From NCBI GenBank assembly GCA_029891345.1, contig CM057002.1, positions 14,336,295 through 14,400,294 of the forward strand: 64,000 bases of DNA, read 5' to 3'. This DNA comes from Dryococelus australis (taxonomy: Eukaryota; Arthropoda; Insecta; Phasmatodea; Phasmatidae). The position numbers and the translations under genes were made by a program. Shown piece after piece: positions 1 to 12,042 of the stretch. The number at the start of each line of letters is the position of its first letter. Positions within the stretch are counted from its first letter, which is position 1. The notes beneath the pieces are model-generated. The model made no database searches. It was given only the letters and a program-made list of their open reading frames with translations, and was not told where the DNA came from.

Positions 1-1080
1 ACTACTGCTTACAAGGCACAAACCAACACATGTGTTTTCTCACAATTTTATTCAGACGTGACATTAAACACTTCGCAGTTTTTTTTCCTTGCATTTAGAT
101 CAACATAATGAAATAATCATTACACATAAATGTCATTCCAAATCCACCCACCAGCAGATTAAGTGAATGAATAAATGGGTAATCAATGCATTTTCGAGTT
201 ACAAAATCGATATAATTAGAATGAAATAATTATTCATTATTTTAATTAGGAGAATATTATTCTGTTTTGAATACGCCAATTCATCATATTCAACACGATA
301 ACATTTGTTCTTGTTTAAGCAAAACTTTGAACAAAACATATATAATGTTAAAAGGAAAATTCGAATAATACACAAGAAGACTATCAACCCATTAAACAAG
401 TAATCTCAGAAGACCCTATTCAACAAAGATCAATGTTTCATTTCCTAGAATTCCTCTAACCAGACAAATGTGTCACATTTCTCTTCATTTCATAATCATT
501 TCAAACAGCAAGATTTGTTCTACTTGCTTTCTGAGGGTTTTACCTGGTGGTTCACTATTCTCACATTAATTTGGTTGTCCTGCCACCTTGTTTCCTGTAA
601 AATTCCGATTAGTCAGAAATTATCGTTTTTCTCGAACAAATATATGCGTCTCTCAGACTATCTTGTCCTATATATGCAAAATATCAGGTTTGTACATCAC
701 ACTACCATGAGAATAGGCATTACATCATCTACTATGCCATGAAACATATATTTGAGCTGGAAAATAAAAAAAAAAGCAGTTGCAACATCCAATATAAAAC
801 TATCAGCTCATTGCAAAATATCTTTGTCAATGTGGCACACATTTAGGGCACAATAAAGTCTCTATGGATGTGGAACAAATTCAAATTCATAACATGGCGG
901 TATTGCTCTTCACCTTATAATTCATAACTCTTCATATATATAAGCTCGAAACAACAATTAACACTATATAAAATTTTCCACAAAATACGAAGATGATTCT
1001 TCAGTTTCCATATCTCAAAACTCACATTTCTAATTTGGCAGCTAATATATACTTAATTACTTTCCCAAACTCCTTCAAAC
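1..1080. other. AT-rich intergenic DNA, no gene seen
   Basis: The open stretches here (for example 199-399 and 470-742) are short, lack domain motifs and have the composition of non-coding AT-rich DNA. The segment lies downstream, on the minus strand, of the gypsy integrase tail at 1085-1400, so part of it may be 3' UTR or LTR of that element. I could not find a matching second LTR. Confidence 0.5.
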
Positions 1081-1084
1081 AAGC

Positions 1085-1400
1085 GTCATAGGCTGATGAT
1101 ATTCCCTTAAAGCCATTATGTTGTATCTGTCAAATACTTATTCACTCTGGCAAACTACTTCATAGCAATTTCGATCGCTAACTTTCCAGACCTTAACAGG
1201 TCCTACATATAGTGGCTGTAATTTCCTTGATATAAGTCCCCAGGCCTTAGAAATTAAGTGTGGTTTTTACTAAAACCAGCTGTCCCGCACCTAAGTCTTT
1301 CTTCTGTGAACTTTTAGCATACTTCTTCATTTGTTCTGCTGCTAGAATCAGTCTTCTTCTCGGAATTCTAGTCATTCTTGTCTTCTTTCTTCGTTATCTT
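1085..1400 (-). pseudogene. Ty3/gypsy integrase C-terminal tail (GPY/F-like module), degenerate
   Basis: Reading the minus strand from about 1400 downward gives a Lys-rich stretch with AAEQMKKYAK, then LGAGQLVLVKT, then after a frameshift LISRKLQPLYVGPVKVWKV followed by SDRNCYEVV. The basic run, a 'GxLVLVKT' beta strand and a 'PLYxGPxKV' core are the known layout of the GPY/F module that ends Ty3/gypsy integrases and helps bind target DNA. At least one frameshift and one in-frame stop show that it is dead. No DDE core is visible next to it. A gag-like ORF on the same strand at 3930-4597 may be the other end of the same element. Confidence 0.6.
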
Positions 1401-1477
1401 CATCTTCCAGATTGGTTCTTGTGTCAGGCGGAGTAAGTAATTTGAACATATCAAAAATTAATAATTGCTGACTGTCA

Positions 1478-1842
1478 ATGTTTCCAGAAATTTATTTCTC
1501 AAAGTTTCGTATCCCAAATGTGTTGGTGCCTCCGGGATCCCATGGTTCAAAGTCTTGGATATCCGGTCTGTTGTTGCCTCTAGGATCACATAGCATTTGG
1601 TTCTGGTTCCTTCTTCTCATTACTTGCTTTAGCAACTTTACCCTCTTCTTTCTTCTCATTTTTATTCTTTTACTTTTCCTCTTCTTTCTCCTTTTCTTCC
1701 TTGTCTTGCCTCTTTTCTTCTTTGTTCTTTTCTTTCTCATCTTCCTTTCTTTCTTCCTTCTTATTCTCCTTATCTTTATCAACTTCCATCTTCTCATCAC
1801 GAGGTTTCTTTTCAGCTTCACGACAACAAGATTAAACAGCAA
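1478..1842 (-). repeat. CT-rich (minus strand GA-rich) low-complexity tract, K/R-rich in translation
   Basis: From about 1600 to 1800 the plus strand is nearly pure pyrimidine. The minus strand therefore reads as a purine tract that translates to a run of Lys and Arg over roughly 60 codons. It is open for 116 codons on the minus strand and joins a non-repetitive segment (GNNRPDIQDFEPWDPGG) that points into the integrase-tail relic at 1085-1400. It could be a basic linker of that element or simple-sequence expansion. I do not call it an independent gene, and the plus-strand 149-codon ORF is a hydrophobic shadow of the same tract. Confidence 0.6.
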
Positions 1843-1845
1843 TGC

Positions 1846-2100
1846 TCAGTACGACAGTTGCGGCTTTCTCACAATACTCACTTCGAACAAGAGCATCTGG
1901 TCCGCCCACAACTTTCTAGGGTGGTGACCTTCGGCGAGCTGGACCATGGGGGGAATGAGGTATGGTGGATAGGAAATGCTACTTGCCAGGATTAAGGGCA
2001 CCAGCCTGCGGTACGAGCACGAAGTTACACTTGCTGGAGACTCGCCCTCTCGGGTCGTGATGGCCGACGACCATTGGCCTGCTCCCATGTTCACGTCTTG
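1846..2100 (-). other. GC-richer patch with an 82-codon minus-strand ORF, unknown
   Basis: The base composition rises here relative to both sides. The minus strand is open for 82 codons and runs toward the K/R-rich tract. The translation has no motif I recognise. It is probably part of the same minus-strand retroelement or another repeat. Confidence 0.3.
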
Positions 2101-3929
2101 ATGGATGTTATCAGTTATCAGTACCTTTCCGCCAGCTGTAAACTAAACTCCAAATCACCTTGTCTAGTTAGGGATGTCGGCCCCCCCTGATATGCTAACT
2201 CACTCCCAAAGGGTTATTTTATCTACCCAACGATATTATTAAAAACCCATGGACAATGTAAAGTTACGAGAAAAGGTCAAGTAACCGATAAGTGGCCAAT
2301 CATAATAAAACGTTGGTATCTCACTAGTACATATTTATCACAAGTTCTTCCCCATCAAGGCACTGAAGTTTACATTCCGCCATTTTAACCAGGCAGGCTC
2401 TTATAAGGACGAAATGGCCGTAGGGCCTATGAACTTAAGTTGCATAGTGCGCCTCGGCCATGTAAAAGACGAGCCGAGGGTGAGAGACAGTGTACTCCGG
2501 GCGAGCAATGAACAAGAGGTTCCGGTAGACTAACGTTAATTAAGTAGAATTACATTATGATTATCAAACAAAAATGAAGTGCCTGGAGTACTGCTGTATG
2601 GTGGTACTCACTTGAGATCTAAGATGCTACTACTGTCTGTTTGGCGCGGAGGCAGCTCACTGACCGATGCTCCTGCACAAATATCACGTGAAATAATTTT
2701 AAGTAAAGTGAAATAAATTGAATAAAATTAAATGGACACTCCAATGCCGATGAGATGTGCATATCAATAAACTCTTAACAACAAAACGTAAAAGCACATT
2801 TTAAAAATATAAAAATTCATACACATGTTCGACCAGACCGCAATGCCGTGGAAACCTAACCTCAACACTGACACACAAATATACAATATTATCTTTATAG
2901 GGTCTGTTCCCAGTCAAGTATTTTACATCTATATGATTTGTGTTCACGGCAAAACATGTGCGTTCATATTAATTTGCATAAAAACACTTCAGAAATACTT
3001 TTACATTTTACAACGGCTATATGCCACGTGGCCGTGTGCAGCGGTCAACTTTGATGCATCATTTTGGAACGTGGTAGAAAAGTCCAGTATTTAAATACTG
3101 CCGATACTGGCCGAACACACATTCAAATATAAAATATTAAAAATTATTTGCAATGCTTTAAAAGTTACATTAATAATTATCATAGATATTATAGAACGTT
3201 TACGAGTCACCATAGCTTCATCTGTGCCCGTTCAAGAAAGTGCTCAAAATGGCGCCTGTAGTGCACGAGCGTTCGACAATATAATTACATAAACACAGGA
3301 TTACACTCAAATACACTAAAACAATAAAATTCTATAAAGAGACCATTTGTCTTGTACTTACGTGACATGGGTAACATGAGAAAATAAAACACTTACATAA
3401 CTTATGGCACTACATAAACATTGGCCCTCAAAATGTAAATACTAAAAGTAAACAAAATCACGTGGCACTCGGCCTGATGTATGGACACTGACATTCGTAC
3501 AAGTACTTACCTCGTAGCATGGTAACCTAACTTCACATATTTGTGCGCACTGATGCACGATACGGAACACTGACACTTACATAGCATGAGATAATTTGAC
3601 ACTTATACACTAGCACTTGTGCCATTGTAAGATGGTGACGCACACTTACAAAAATTAACACACCCTGCACACTCCCTAACATCTGACATAAACCTAATTA
3701 CACCTTCAACACGCCATTGCACTTGACACATAATACGCACAAGGCACTGGTTCGTCGACTCAGGTGCTCCATTATGATGTTAGGTTGTATTCTTGACGTC
3801 TCTGCTGGCACAATGCTTTGAATTGCCTGAGGCCTAGACGCTGTCGACGTCAGTGGTGTGGTAGGAAACTGGCTGAACACATTGCTTGAATGTGACTGTA
3901 GCTAGCCTGCACAAAATCTTATCTGTCCT
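2101..3929. other. Non-coding stretch, no gene seen
   Basis: If the gag-like ORF (3930-4597) and integrase tail (1085-1400) once belonged to one minus-strand element, this interval should hold protease, reverse transcriptase and RNase H. I see none of their motifs in any frame. The ORFs at 2825-3094 and 3698-3880 are short and featureless. Either the pol core was deleted and replaced, or the two relics are unrelated. Confidence 0.5.
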
Positions 3930-4597
3930 GTGAATAAGAAACTTCCTCTGGGATCGTATTGATTATCTGATATGTCGGGCCCTTATTAGCATGCTTAATG
4001 TGGATATCCCCTACTGATTTTATTACATCGTCCAATTTCTCCGATACTAACTAACTTCCCCACCAAATTTATTCAATTTGGACTCTGTTGTGACTTCTCC
4101 AAATCTAACCAGTCTTCTAATTGGTGTTCCAGCTATTCGAGCCGTATCACTACTCGCTCCTCCAAATCCGTAGTGTTATGTTCAACTGTGGAGAATCGTT
4201 GTTCAATCTTATCAGAAACTGCCTTTACTTCAATGTGTGTGGGGGCAAGCTCCTTCCAAAATTCCCCGTAAGTTTGTTCCAGTTGTGCATTTATTTCCCT
4301 CGTGTCGTTATCCTGATGGGAATTTATTTCGTCTGATATCTTCCATATGTTGCTTTCAAAACGAGCGCTTAAGTGATCCTCCATTTCATGCCATTTATCT
4401 TACCATTCTCGCATAAACAGACACCATTTTTCAAATGGATCGTAATGTGAAACATTTGTATTTTTCGGCAAAGTTTCGTTAATATTTGTATCTCTAGTCA
4501 TATTATCATCTATTATTTTACTTGTGATTACTTGTGTTTCAATGTTAGAATTTTCACAGATATTCCCTAAGGATAAATCTGTAGAATTACATGACAT
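3930..4597 (-). pseudogene. Coiled-coil gag-like ORF, degenerate
   Basis: On the minus strand one frame runs from an ATG at 4597 to about 3930, interrupted by stops near 4400 and 4133. The translation is acidic and rich in E, Q, L and I, with heptad-like spacing in its second half (INAQLEQTYG, VSDKIEQRFSTVEH, DLEERVVIRLE, then LEHQLEDWLDLEKS). That is the usual look of N-terminal gag coiled coils in insect LTR elements. No zinc knuckle or capsid motif follows. The call rests on composition and on the same-strand integrase tail 2.5 kb downstream. A decayed host coiled-coil exon cannot be excluded. Confidence 0.35.
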
Positions 4598-4729
4598 TTA
4601 TTACATTTATGTTTGTTATCTGTGAGGAAATAAGGTGACCTGGTTGTAAAGTGGGTTGACTTAACAGAATATAATCACTGTGTACTTAAGATTTAATCTA
4701 TGTATTCTATTTATTCTAGGTTATGACCG

Positions 4730-4780
4730 TCGTGTGTGGGCCTTGACAGGTCGTGTGTGGGTCTTGACAGGTCGTGTGCG
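4730..4780. repeat. 21-bp direct tandem repeat, about 2.5 copies
   Basis: The unit TCGTGTGTGGGYCTTGACAGG occurs at 4730-4750 and 4751-4771, with a partial third copy to 4780. The first two copies differ at one base. No function is evident. Confidence 0.8.
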
Positions 4781-5225
4781 TTCTTGGCATTACTTAAGAG
4801 ATCGTTATATTTTATATCGTAAGTACAAATCAAGACGAAGTAGCCAATCAGAGCACAGCGACTGTTGCTGTTGGCAGGAAACTTTATTTGCAACTTGTGT
4901 TTACATTATATCGGATTGTGAAATCGTATGAAAGTAATTATTTTAATCAACATACAGTATCCTCTTAAATTAAAGAATAGTTCATGGTCATGTTTTCTTT
5001 CGTGGAAGAGATTTTTGAATTTGCTTTAACTAACCTTTTCAGATTTATTGATGTAAATCCCTAATGTTGGCATCATGTCCCCCTTCCATAAGATTTCAAG
5101 GTTTTTTTTTTAAACATATACACAAGCAGTAACCACAGATAATTAAAGATATGTAAATTGTCAATTTTTTTAGGTCATTTCGGTTGCTTCCATAGCCTAC
5201 GATTATGATTGGCTGGACTTAACAG
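4781..5225. other. Spacer before the 5' LTR, no gene seen
   Basis: AT-rich DNA with a T-run near 5103. It ends where homology to the downstream LTR begins, at the AGTGATG shared by 5225 and 15664. Confidence 0.5.
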
Positions 5226-6459
5226 TGATGCCAGTCGCTTCCCCCAAGTCCGGTTGCCCACCATCGCCAACAACCACAGCAGCAACCAGCACTCTAACGG
5301 GTGCTAGTGCACACTGGTTCAGCAGTGCACTGCAGCGGATACACCGGCGAAATGCCAGTTATTAGTGCAGCCGCTGGGCCAAGTGAACCACTCGTGTCGT
5401 GGGCAAAGTGCAAGGAAAGTGTAGTGCAAAGAAGACCACGTGTGTCTGCGCTCACGTTTATTAAAATGTGACCCTGTAAGATGGGGCATAATTAAAAGGT
5501 AATATTTATCAAATGCTCATGAACGCCATTTCATGCGACTGTAATATATGGAACCACTACACCACTTTAATGTCCCTGCGGGCTCAATTGCTTTTATTTG
5601 TTATTGTTTGTAATGTACCATTTTCACGTGTTTTACCCCCATCTCATCACATGCAGTGTAATGTGTGTTTTAAAGGGTTGCATTGTAAAAGGTAATTATA
5701 TATGTAAGAATTGTAAGTGTCAGAGTCACATGGATATGTTTTTCCACAGTTTTGGTGCATAAGAAGATAGTGCGTGCAGTCTGCCTGCTCGCCAAACATC
5801 GACCGGCATGCCGCGAGGGTGCGAAGTTACAGTTAGTCATACTAGTATGTCTCTGCGAGGCGGACGTGCGGACCGACGGAGTCACCTTTCACACGCTTGG
5901 TGGGACTTCATCTTATTGAGCTGATCATGTTAACATGCAATAGACTTTAACTAGACCAGAACATTTGTTCGTATACAGCTGCCCTAGACTCTTCACCTCC
6001 CCCCCTATGGTTAACATTGCCTAGGGAGGCTTAACTATTCCATAAGTTTAGTGGTCGAGTGCCATTTTCACAGTATAACCCTGCCAGCAGGTAAAGTCTG
6101 GCAAATCAAAGTAAACTATTTTCTTGAGGGAACGTTAATAAAACCTCTATGAACCGACGTGTAATGTGCGCTCTCATTCTGGTTGCCTATGGGCTATAGG
6201 AGCACGGGCCCCGACCTTTCCGTCAAATATTCAGAGTGTTATGCAAAATGTTTTTCAATATTTTACAGTTTTTTGTGTCTTTGTTTACCTAAATATGGAT
6301 GTGTGAGTAGCCCTAAGACCTCACTGTGTAGGTTGATAATGTATTATACTTCTTCAACTTCTTGAGCAATCAATAAAGTACGTCGCCATGGCTGTCGGTA
6401 CACGACCCAGGGAAAGGAGTCTGCTCTACCGAGAATCGACACTGCTCACTGACAGTGTG
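5226..6459 (+). repeat. 5' LTR of a degenerate LTR retrotransposon
   Basis: This 1.23-kb block is repeated in the same order and orientation at 15665-16888. Long shared runs include GGGCAAAGTGCAAGGAAAG, CGTTTATTAAAATG, GACTGTAATATAT, TTAACATGCAATAGACTTTA and AACTATTCCATAAGTTT, broken by many substitutions and small indels, so the insertion is old. An AATAAAACCTCTATGAACC segment near 6138 carries a poly(A)-type hexamer. The right edge abuts TGGCGCCC at 6460, a tRNA-complementary primer-site motif. The left edge is taken at TGATG, which both copies share. A target duplication is not visible. Confidence 0.8.
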
Positions 6460-6477
6460 TGGCGCCCAAGCAATACT
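6460..6477 (+). promoter_or_regulatory. Probable primer-binding site of the LTR element
   Basis: TGGCGCCCAAGCAATACT follows the LTR end directly. TGGCGCCC is the standard start of primer-binding sites complementary to the 3' end of tRNA, as in gypsy-type elements using tRNA-Lys-like primers. Complementarity past the first eight bases is poor, so the tRNA species is not assigned. The same motif follows the other LTR at 16889. Confidence 0.55.
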
Positions 6478-6644
6478 ACAGAGGTTTAGGTGAGAACATT
6501 CCAACAAAATTCTTACTGCTTCATAACCTCTAATTTAACCCCTTTTGCTCCAACCACCTGCCACCAAATGGCACCCAACTCAGGAACGTCGTCCTTCTGT
6601 CTATTTTTTTCTAAATTAATAGCAAAATACCTAATCTGTTCCGT

Positions 6645-7690
6645 ATGTCAACTCTATTCCCAAACATGCAACCAATAGTCAACAGTACAATGTCAGCAAC
6701 GCCTAGTGTAAACAACAGGACTGAATCTCAATTTCGTCTAACTTCGACAATATTCCAAGCACTCCCGACCTTCTTGGGACAGTTGAATGAAGACCCATCA
6801 GCTTTTGTCCAGCACTGTACCAAGCATTTGCAATGGTATAGTGTCTCGGAAAATGAGTGGCCTGAATGAATTGGAAAACCACTGGAAGAGGAAGAAGGGC
6901 AGTGGTGGAAATGGACAAACCATTATGGGCTCACCTGGAATGAATTTCTGCACTCATTCCAATGTCGCTTCGGAGGGACTCTCTCTTCCATACAGGCTCA
7001 GAGTAAAGTGATTCTGCAAGAACAACAAGATAGTGAGACGCTGACTGCATTTATAAACAGAAAACACACCTGGTGCGAAGGTTCCGCTCCAGCCTGACCA
7101 AACCTGAAATACTAGAAGTGATTGCTGAGACTGCACTGCTAGAATACCGCCCAGCACTTGTCCCGCTATTGAACAGTGGCATTGCTGAATTCATGTGAGC
7201 TTTATTAATTCTCGAGTGAAACACGTGTGTACCGCGATGGGAACCTGAGGCACACGGGTGCACCAAGGACAGTGTGATTTCGGTGAAAACTGTAGCGAGA
7301 ACCAATGTGTAAAAAGACCTCACTAGCAACCAAGGAGGCAGGAACAGCCCATGGTAAACAATTGAACAGCTTCCAAAACCGCGTTCGTGGCGGGGAAATG
7401 TGCAAAATAGCGAATTAAACTGCGATGCGAACCAGTTCGTTCAGTGGGACCACACGTGACCACCTCCGATGTCGTGTCTGTATTGCCTGGGTCAACAGTT
7501 TCACTGGCACACTGACTACCCGAGGAACTCACATCGAGGGAACAAAAACACAACAGCAACAACCACCGAACAACGGCCAGCAGCGAAGACCAGCAGGGAA
7601 ACGGGTTGTAGGGGTAAAGCGAGCTGTCGTGGACTTAACCCCTCCCCAGGACAACACTCCCACAGTAAAGCCTCAAAGGGTACTAATAAA
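6645..7690 (+). pseudogene. gag copy 1 of the LTR complex, with stops and frameshifts
   Basis: From ATG 6645 the frame gives a gag-like capsid region: FQALPTFLGQLNEDPSAF, then HCTKHLQWYSV. An in-frame stop at 6867 follows, then the same frame continues with EEEEGQWWKWTNHYGLTWNE and FINRKHTWCEGSAPA to about 7098. Further on, in another frame (about 7469-7520), lies a zinc-knuckle-like CLYCLGQQFHWHTDYPRN followed by a Gln/Asn-rich tail. The same order (LPTF, WW, HYG, F.SF, then CLYC..HWH) recurs at 12043-12990, so the two are homologous but clearly diverged. Gag packages element RNA. This copy cannot encode an intact protein. Confidence 0.7.
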
Positions 7691-8039
7691 TCAGGTCAGT
7701 GGGTATTTTACCAAATTTATGAGTTGTTATACATTCAATGTTATCCTGTCTCATGCTCTTGTTTACACTGCTGAGTTTCATAACACATGTCAGTCACATT
7801 TTGTAAACAGTAAGATGTAACCTCAACCGGACATGTGATTCGTCGCGCCAACACTAAATGCACAAACTCAGTACTTGGTCAAGCAAGCCTAACAATTAAA
7901 ATCAGGGATCTCGAAACAATAGCCTCAGCCATAACTGATAAATAACAGAAGGCGTAATTTTAGGTGTGCCTTGGTTATCGGAACAGAACGCAAAAGTGTG
8001 AGCAGTCGAGCGTCGTATTCACTTCGGGACTAAGGAGAG

Positions 8040-8230
8040 ACACACAGTATACAATGTAGATCGCCGTAACATTGAACACACACCTGATGTAAATTTGGCA
8101 GAATACTACCATGAAATTCCCATTGAACAACGAGCTGCTTTTCAACACTGCTTAAATGAGGGAAAAATTGTTTTTGCACTACATGACACTTTGCATAGGA
8201 CAACAGTTGATGAGCATGTAATACACTGAC
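8040..8230 (+). pseudogene. pol fragment: linker between protease and reverse transcriptase
   Basis: One frame reads NLAEYYHEIPIEQRAAF, then LNEGKIVFALHD, then RTTVDEHVIH. This is the characteristic segment that precedes the reverse transcriptase in Ty3/gypsy pol ('L..F..VFA......T.L.EH.I.TGD'). A stop follows at once, and the expected TGD/RT motifs do not appear. The element therefore seems to break just before the RT. About 400 bases of unknown sequence follow. Confidence 0.55.
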
Positions 8231-8414
8231 TAAGGAGGAGCATATTTTTTGCTGTCCCGAAGTTACTTGCCACATCTGGTGAAGTGTTCCTGACGTCACG
8301 TATCCCTTGTGCCCGTTTGTTCCATCGCATAGCATTAACACACTGTAACACTCACCAATCGACATTAGTGGCGCCACTTATTCACACAGCTTTCCAATAT
8401 GCTCGATGTCGATA

Positions 8415-11290
8415 GGCACCCGTGGCATGGCTCCAAGTAATGTCAAAAGACGGGGAATCGCATTCCCGCAGGAAGTGTAAGTGGCGAGCAGCTCCCTAGC
8501 CACATTAATTAATAGGAGCATTTTATGCATTTTTAGCTGTGATTGCACCATAATTAAATGGGGAATCTGCCTGTTTCAGCACAGAGTGTAGATAACATAC
8601 CATAGAAAACAGGGTGTAGCTCCGCCCCTAGTGATGAAATCCGTGCGTCGTCACATCCATACACATTCCTGTAATCATAACCATTACGACACACACCGAC
8701 TTTAATGTTAGTTATAAGAGTGTACATGTAATTATATATCGAGAATCAGCCACCTGAGGCATAATTTCATTTAATATCACCCTTCAAGTGCAGTGACATA
8801 CTCATGATGTCACAATCTTAGCCATATCTGGGGCTCCGACTTCATGGTTATGTCACCAATGTGTTTTAGTTTAGTAATCATTATTATGTACAATGTCAGT
8901 TTCATTTATCATGTTAGTTATTAAGTTACATTTTTTGCTGTTTTCATTTTGGTGCAGGATTCGTCGGACTGTGGTGAAGCCGATGCCATGTTGTTAGTCA
9001 GAATTCTGCACTCCAGAAAACCGGCAGAACAGACAGTAAGCTCTGTGTACCACACTCGGCAAGTCAATCTAGGCTGTATCTTCTTCCATCGCAATATTTA
9101 GCGTAACTCAGGAACATTTATGTACTTTTGGTTAGCAGAGGAGGTCTCCCTGCATCTAGAAGTAGCATACCAGGACTTCATGAGCGAGACGTGTTTTTAC
9201 ATAACTCTGACTTAAGGCCTATGCCTTACTTTCCACAGTAGTGACCATGGGCACCTCCAGAGTCCCAGGTCCGCTTAACCAAAGACACAATTTTCATGGC
9301 AGCAACATTTCATTGTACCTTTGCGGTAATAAAACAGACATACCATAATTAGACATACTTTATTGTATTAACTCTCCAGGGTATATAAGATACTGTGCAC
9401 TCATAGCAGCATCAACTTTTAAGTTTCTTTCAGCGTATGTTTTATATTTACAGGGCCTGCCTCCCTCAAGCAAAGTAAATTCAATGACAATATAAGCATG
9501 ACAAGTGGCCGATGGCTTCGCCCCAAAGGAAATACTTTACATTCAACATAATTTAACTGAAAATTAAATTAACTCTCCTTCATAATGACCACGTATCCAG
9601 AGTCACCGTAGGCCATCTGCCATACGACACGATTCAACATCGTTCACTCTACCGAATGTGGCGCCGGACATCACCAGTTCCTGTTCTCCAACTGCTCCCA
9701 GGTGAAACACGAAACATCCCAGCACCTCTGGAGGCGCAGCGCGTTAAGTGGCTTGCCAACTAGGGTTACTCAAACATCATAGTGCAAATTCATTCCCATA
9801 TCAAGTGGTTTTCCTAACTCGAGCGAATCAAACAACAGTAGAACATCAAAGTGCAGGAAGCACCAACAACATGTCGGTAGTCTGCTCAACACATCACGTG
9901 GACAACAGGCTACGCGACAAAGGTAAAAGTGCCACAACAGGTTTCACAACGAACAGCTACAGTCATCAAACAACTCAATTAAGACAGTACAGCCAACACT
10001 ACAATCAACATCAATAATATCAAGGGTTTTTATGTTTTCCTTCGTCACACTATTTGTACAATTATTCAATTATACACTTGTCAGATTTGTTTACATTGTT
10101 GAATGCATATGTGTTACATCAACAGACGTACAGTGAATCGAGTGGGAAATAATGTACGCCAACTGACGTCTAGTGAGGGCCTGCATCTGTCTGTACAATC
10201 CACTAAGCTGGGTTGTTTACTTGCAACATCATTAGATGTTTTAACTTTTGTAAACATACACTGGTTAGATGTAACAACATGTAATGCAAAAGACACAACT
10301 GTAAGACAAAACAGACGCAAGTCGAACACACCCACTCAACACTGCAAGGGTAAATTATATGTAAAAGTGTACCTATACTCAACACTGCATGGCAGTAAAT
10401 CAGCAGCACAACAGATGTGCATATGTAAGTGCGATAGTATTTTGTAAACAAACTCATGTGGCGTTTGTCAATGTGTGCAATAATTGGTTACAGGTATCAC
10501 AACAATCGAAGTAATATGGTATTTTCAAGGAATACCAGTCAGTAATATAAGATACAAAAGCAATCAAAATTCAAATTCATTATTTCCTTATCTTTTGTGG
10601 AAATTTTGCAGGCCTTTCAGTAATAAATTTTCAAACTTTTTCAAAATAACCAATAAACTTTTTCAGTGTTTTCTCTTGGACAGTAACGAACTTAAAATGC
10701 AATAGTTAATAAAGTCCATTTTTTAAATATTTCTGAGCATTTTTCAAAATAATTAAAGATTTTAAGGATTTTTTGCAGACTTTTCAAAAGTCAGCAAAAT
10801 TTTTAGTCATTTATCAAGAGCATTCTGGAAAGCTTTTCAAAGCTGTTGTGCGGCAATCATTAGTCAAGAGCCCACAACTAGTTTTCAAGAAACTTTTCAA
10901 AGTCATTATTCCATTTTTAAAAGCAAGCAGTATACTGGGAAAACACATGAGTCACTTGCACAGCTGGAAGACGTGTTCGCAGCAGGAAGCAAAGCGCCAT
11001 GAGAAACAGTAAATATCAACCTCCCCTGCGAAGTGCGACAAAGCGTCAGCCGCATAACAACATAATGTTTGACCTTGAAGCCCACGCTCCACAGGACGTG
11101 GCTGTAGGTGATACTGCCTGCAAGAATTCGAATTGGTGTACAAGCTGAAGCCAAGCGAAGCCATTATGTTTGACGTGTGTACGACCCACAATAGGTACAA
11201 ATCCCTTTGAAGAAGTAATATGTCCGTGTAACGAAACACAGAATTTGAGAATTCGCAAAAAAAAAAAGGATAACCACGGCAAACAGAGCC
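8415..11290. other. Long stretch without recognisable genes inside the LTR complex
   Basis: Here the RT, RNase H and integrase of the outer element would be expected, and none is visible. A TGGCGCCGG motif at about 9657 could be another primer site but lacks a recognisable LTR partner. An ORF at 10103-10447 (114 codons) and its antisense partner have no motif I know. 10540-10930 is AT-rich with repeated 'CTTTTCAAA' words. The interval is probably made of further insertions of unknown type. Confidence 0.45.
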
Positions 11291-11293
11291 CGA

Positions 11294-11770
11294 GTGGGCA
11301 AAACATGGTGTTGTACCTCAGGTGATACACCAACAATTTTGTGTGCTGACACTGACAAAGTACAACCCACACAAAATAAACAAGGTTTGCCAAGCAAATT
11401 TGGTTGTCGATGTAAACAGCCACACTTATTCGATTTTAACTTCACAGTAAATGTAATTATGCATTGGAAAGATGGCAGGTGTGCGAAACAAATTACATGT
11501 GCAGGAAGGGGAAACGGAACCGCAATTTGTGTACAGTTTGCACGTTGTTTTCATCCGGAATGTTTGAGCCGGACTAAAAAGGCAACCACAGATCAGTACG
11601 GCCGTATTCTCTGTGAAACGTGCGAACGCATTCTTTTCGGATCAGATAAAATTTCCAAAGCAGTCAAATGGGAACGTTTACAAACACATGAACAGTGTCA
11701 ACAGCAAATTTGCAGGCAAGGGTCACAAGAAACCGTGAAGTGTGAGACGTGTGGACGCAAAACGCACTAG
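11294..11770 (+). CDS. Cys-rich ORF with PHD-like zinc-ligand spacing, unknown
   Basis: The frame is open for 158 codons, unusually long in this decayed region. It is very rich in cysteine: WCC, LC, GCRC, GRC, ITC, AIC, ARC, PEC, LC, ETC, EQC, QIC, VKC and ETC. The central part, CVQFARCFHPEC followed 17 residues later by CETC, recalls the second half of PHD-type zinc fingers (C-x(n)-C-x-H-x2-C ... C-x2-C). A second CETCGRKTH ends the ORF. Just upstream, another frame (10999-11280) is also Cys-rich (NSNWC, PLCLTC, VICPC), so the ORF may be the 3' part of a longer frameshifted frame. It lies between the truncated pol and gag copy 2. It could be an accessory gene of a retroelement, cargo from another transposon, or a captured host fragment. 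No start is convincing, and function is not assigned. Confidence 0.35.
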   Translation: MGKTWCCTSGDTPTILCADTDKVQPTQNKQGLPSKFGCRCKQPHLFDFNFTVNVIMHWKDGRCAKQITCAGRGNGTAICVQFARCFHPECLSRTKKATTDQYGRILCETCERILFGSDKISKAVKWERLQTHEQCQQQICRQGSQETVKCETCGRKTH

Positions 11771-12042
11771 CAATGTCTAACCCGGGTAAGACATGGCAAA
11801 TCAAGCCGCCGGGAGATTCCGCTGCGGACAATGCACATTCCCATCGCCGCGATCAGAAGTCAAGTCAGTAGTAGGGGCGGAATTGTCTAGCGCAAATTGA
11901 ATGGGGCAGTGTATACCAAAGCCCACTGGCACATTCAACGCCCTTATCCAGAACAGAAGAACTGCAGAAAGAGACTTCACAACCCACGCATGCCACTTAC
12001 CCGCAACAAAACGATCATAATAATCCAGAATTATTTACAGCA

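Noticed and set aside
1478..1927. 149-codon hydrophobic plus-strand ORF resembling a membrane protein
   Set aside because: It is the pyrimidine strand of a low-complexity tract, where Leu/Phe/Ser codons are forced.
9657..9675. TGGCGCC motif as another primer-binding site
   Set aside because: No LTR pair around it and no gag following; a seven-base match is not enough.
10103..10457. 114-codon plus and 84-codon minus ORFs as a gene
   Set aside because: No motif; overlapping open frames on both strands; surroundings are decayed repeat DNA.
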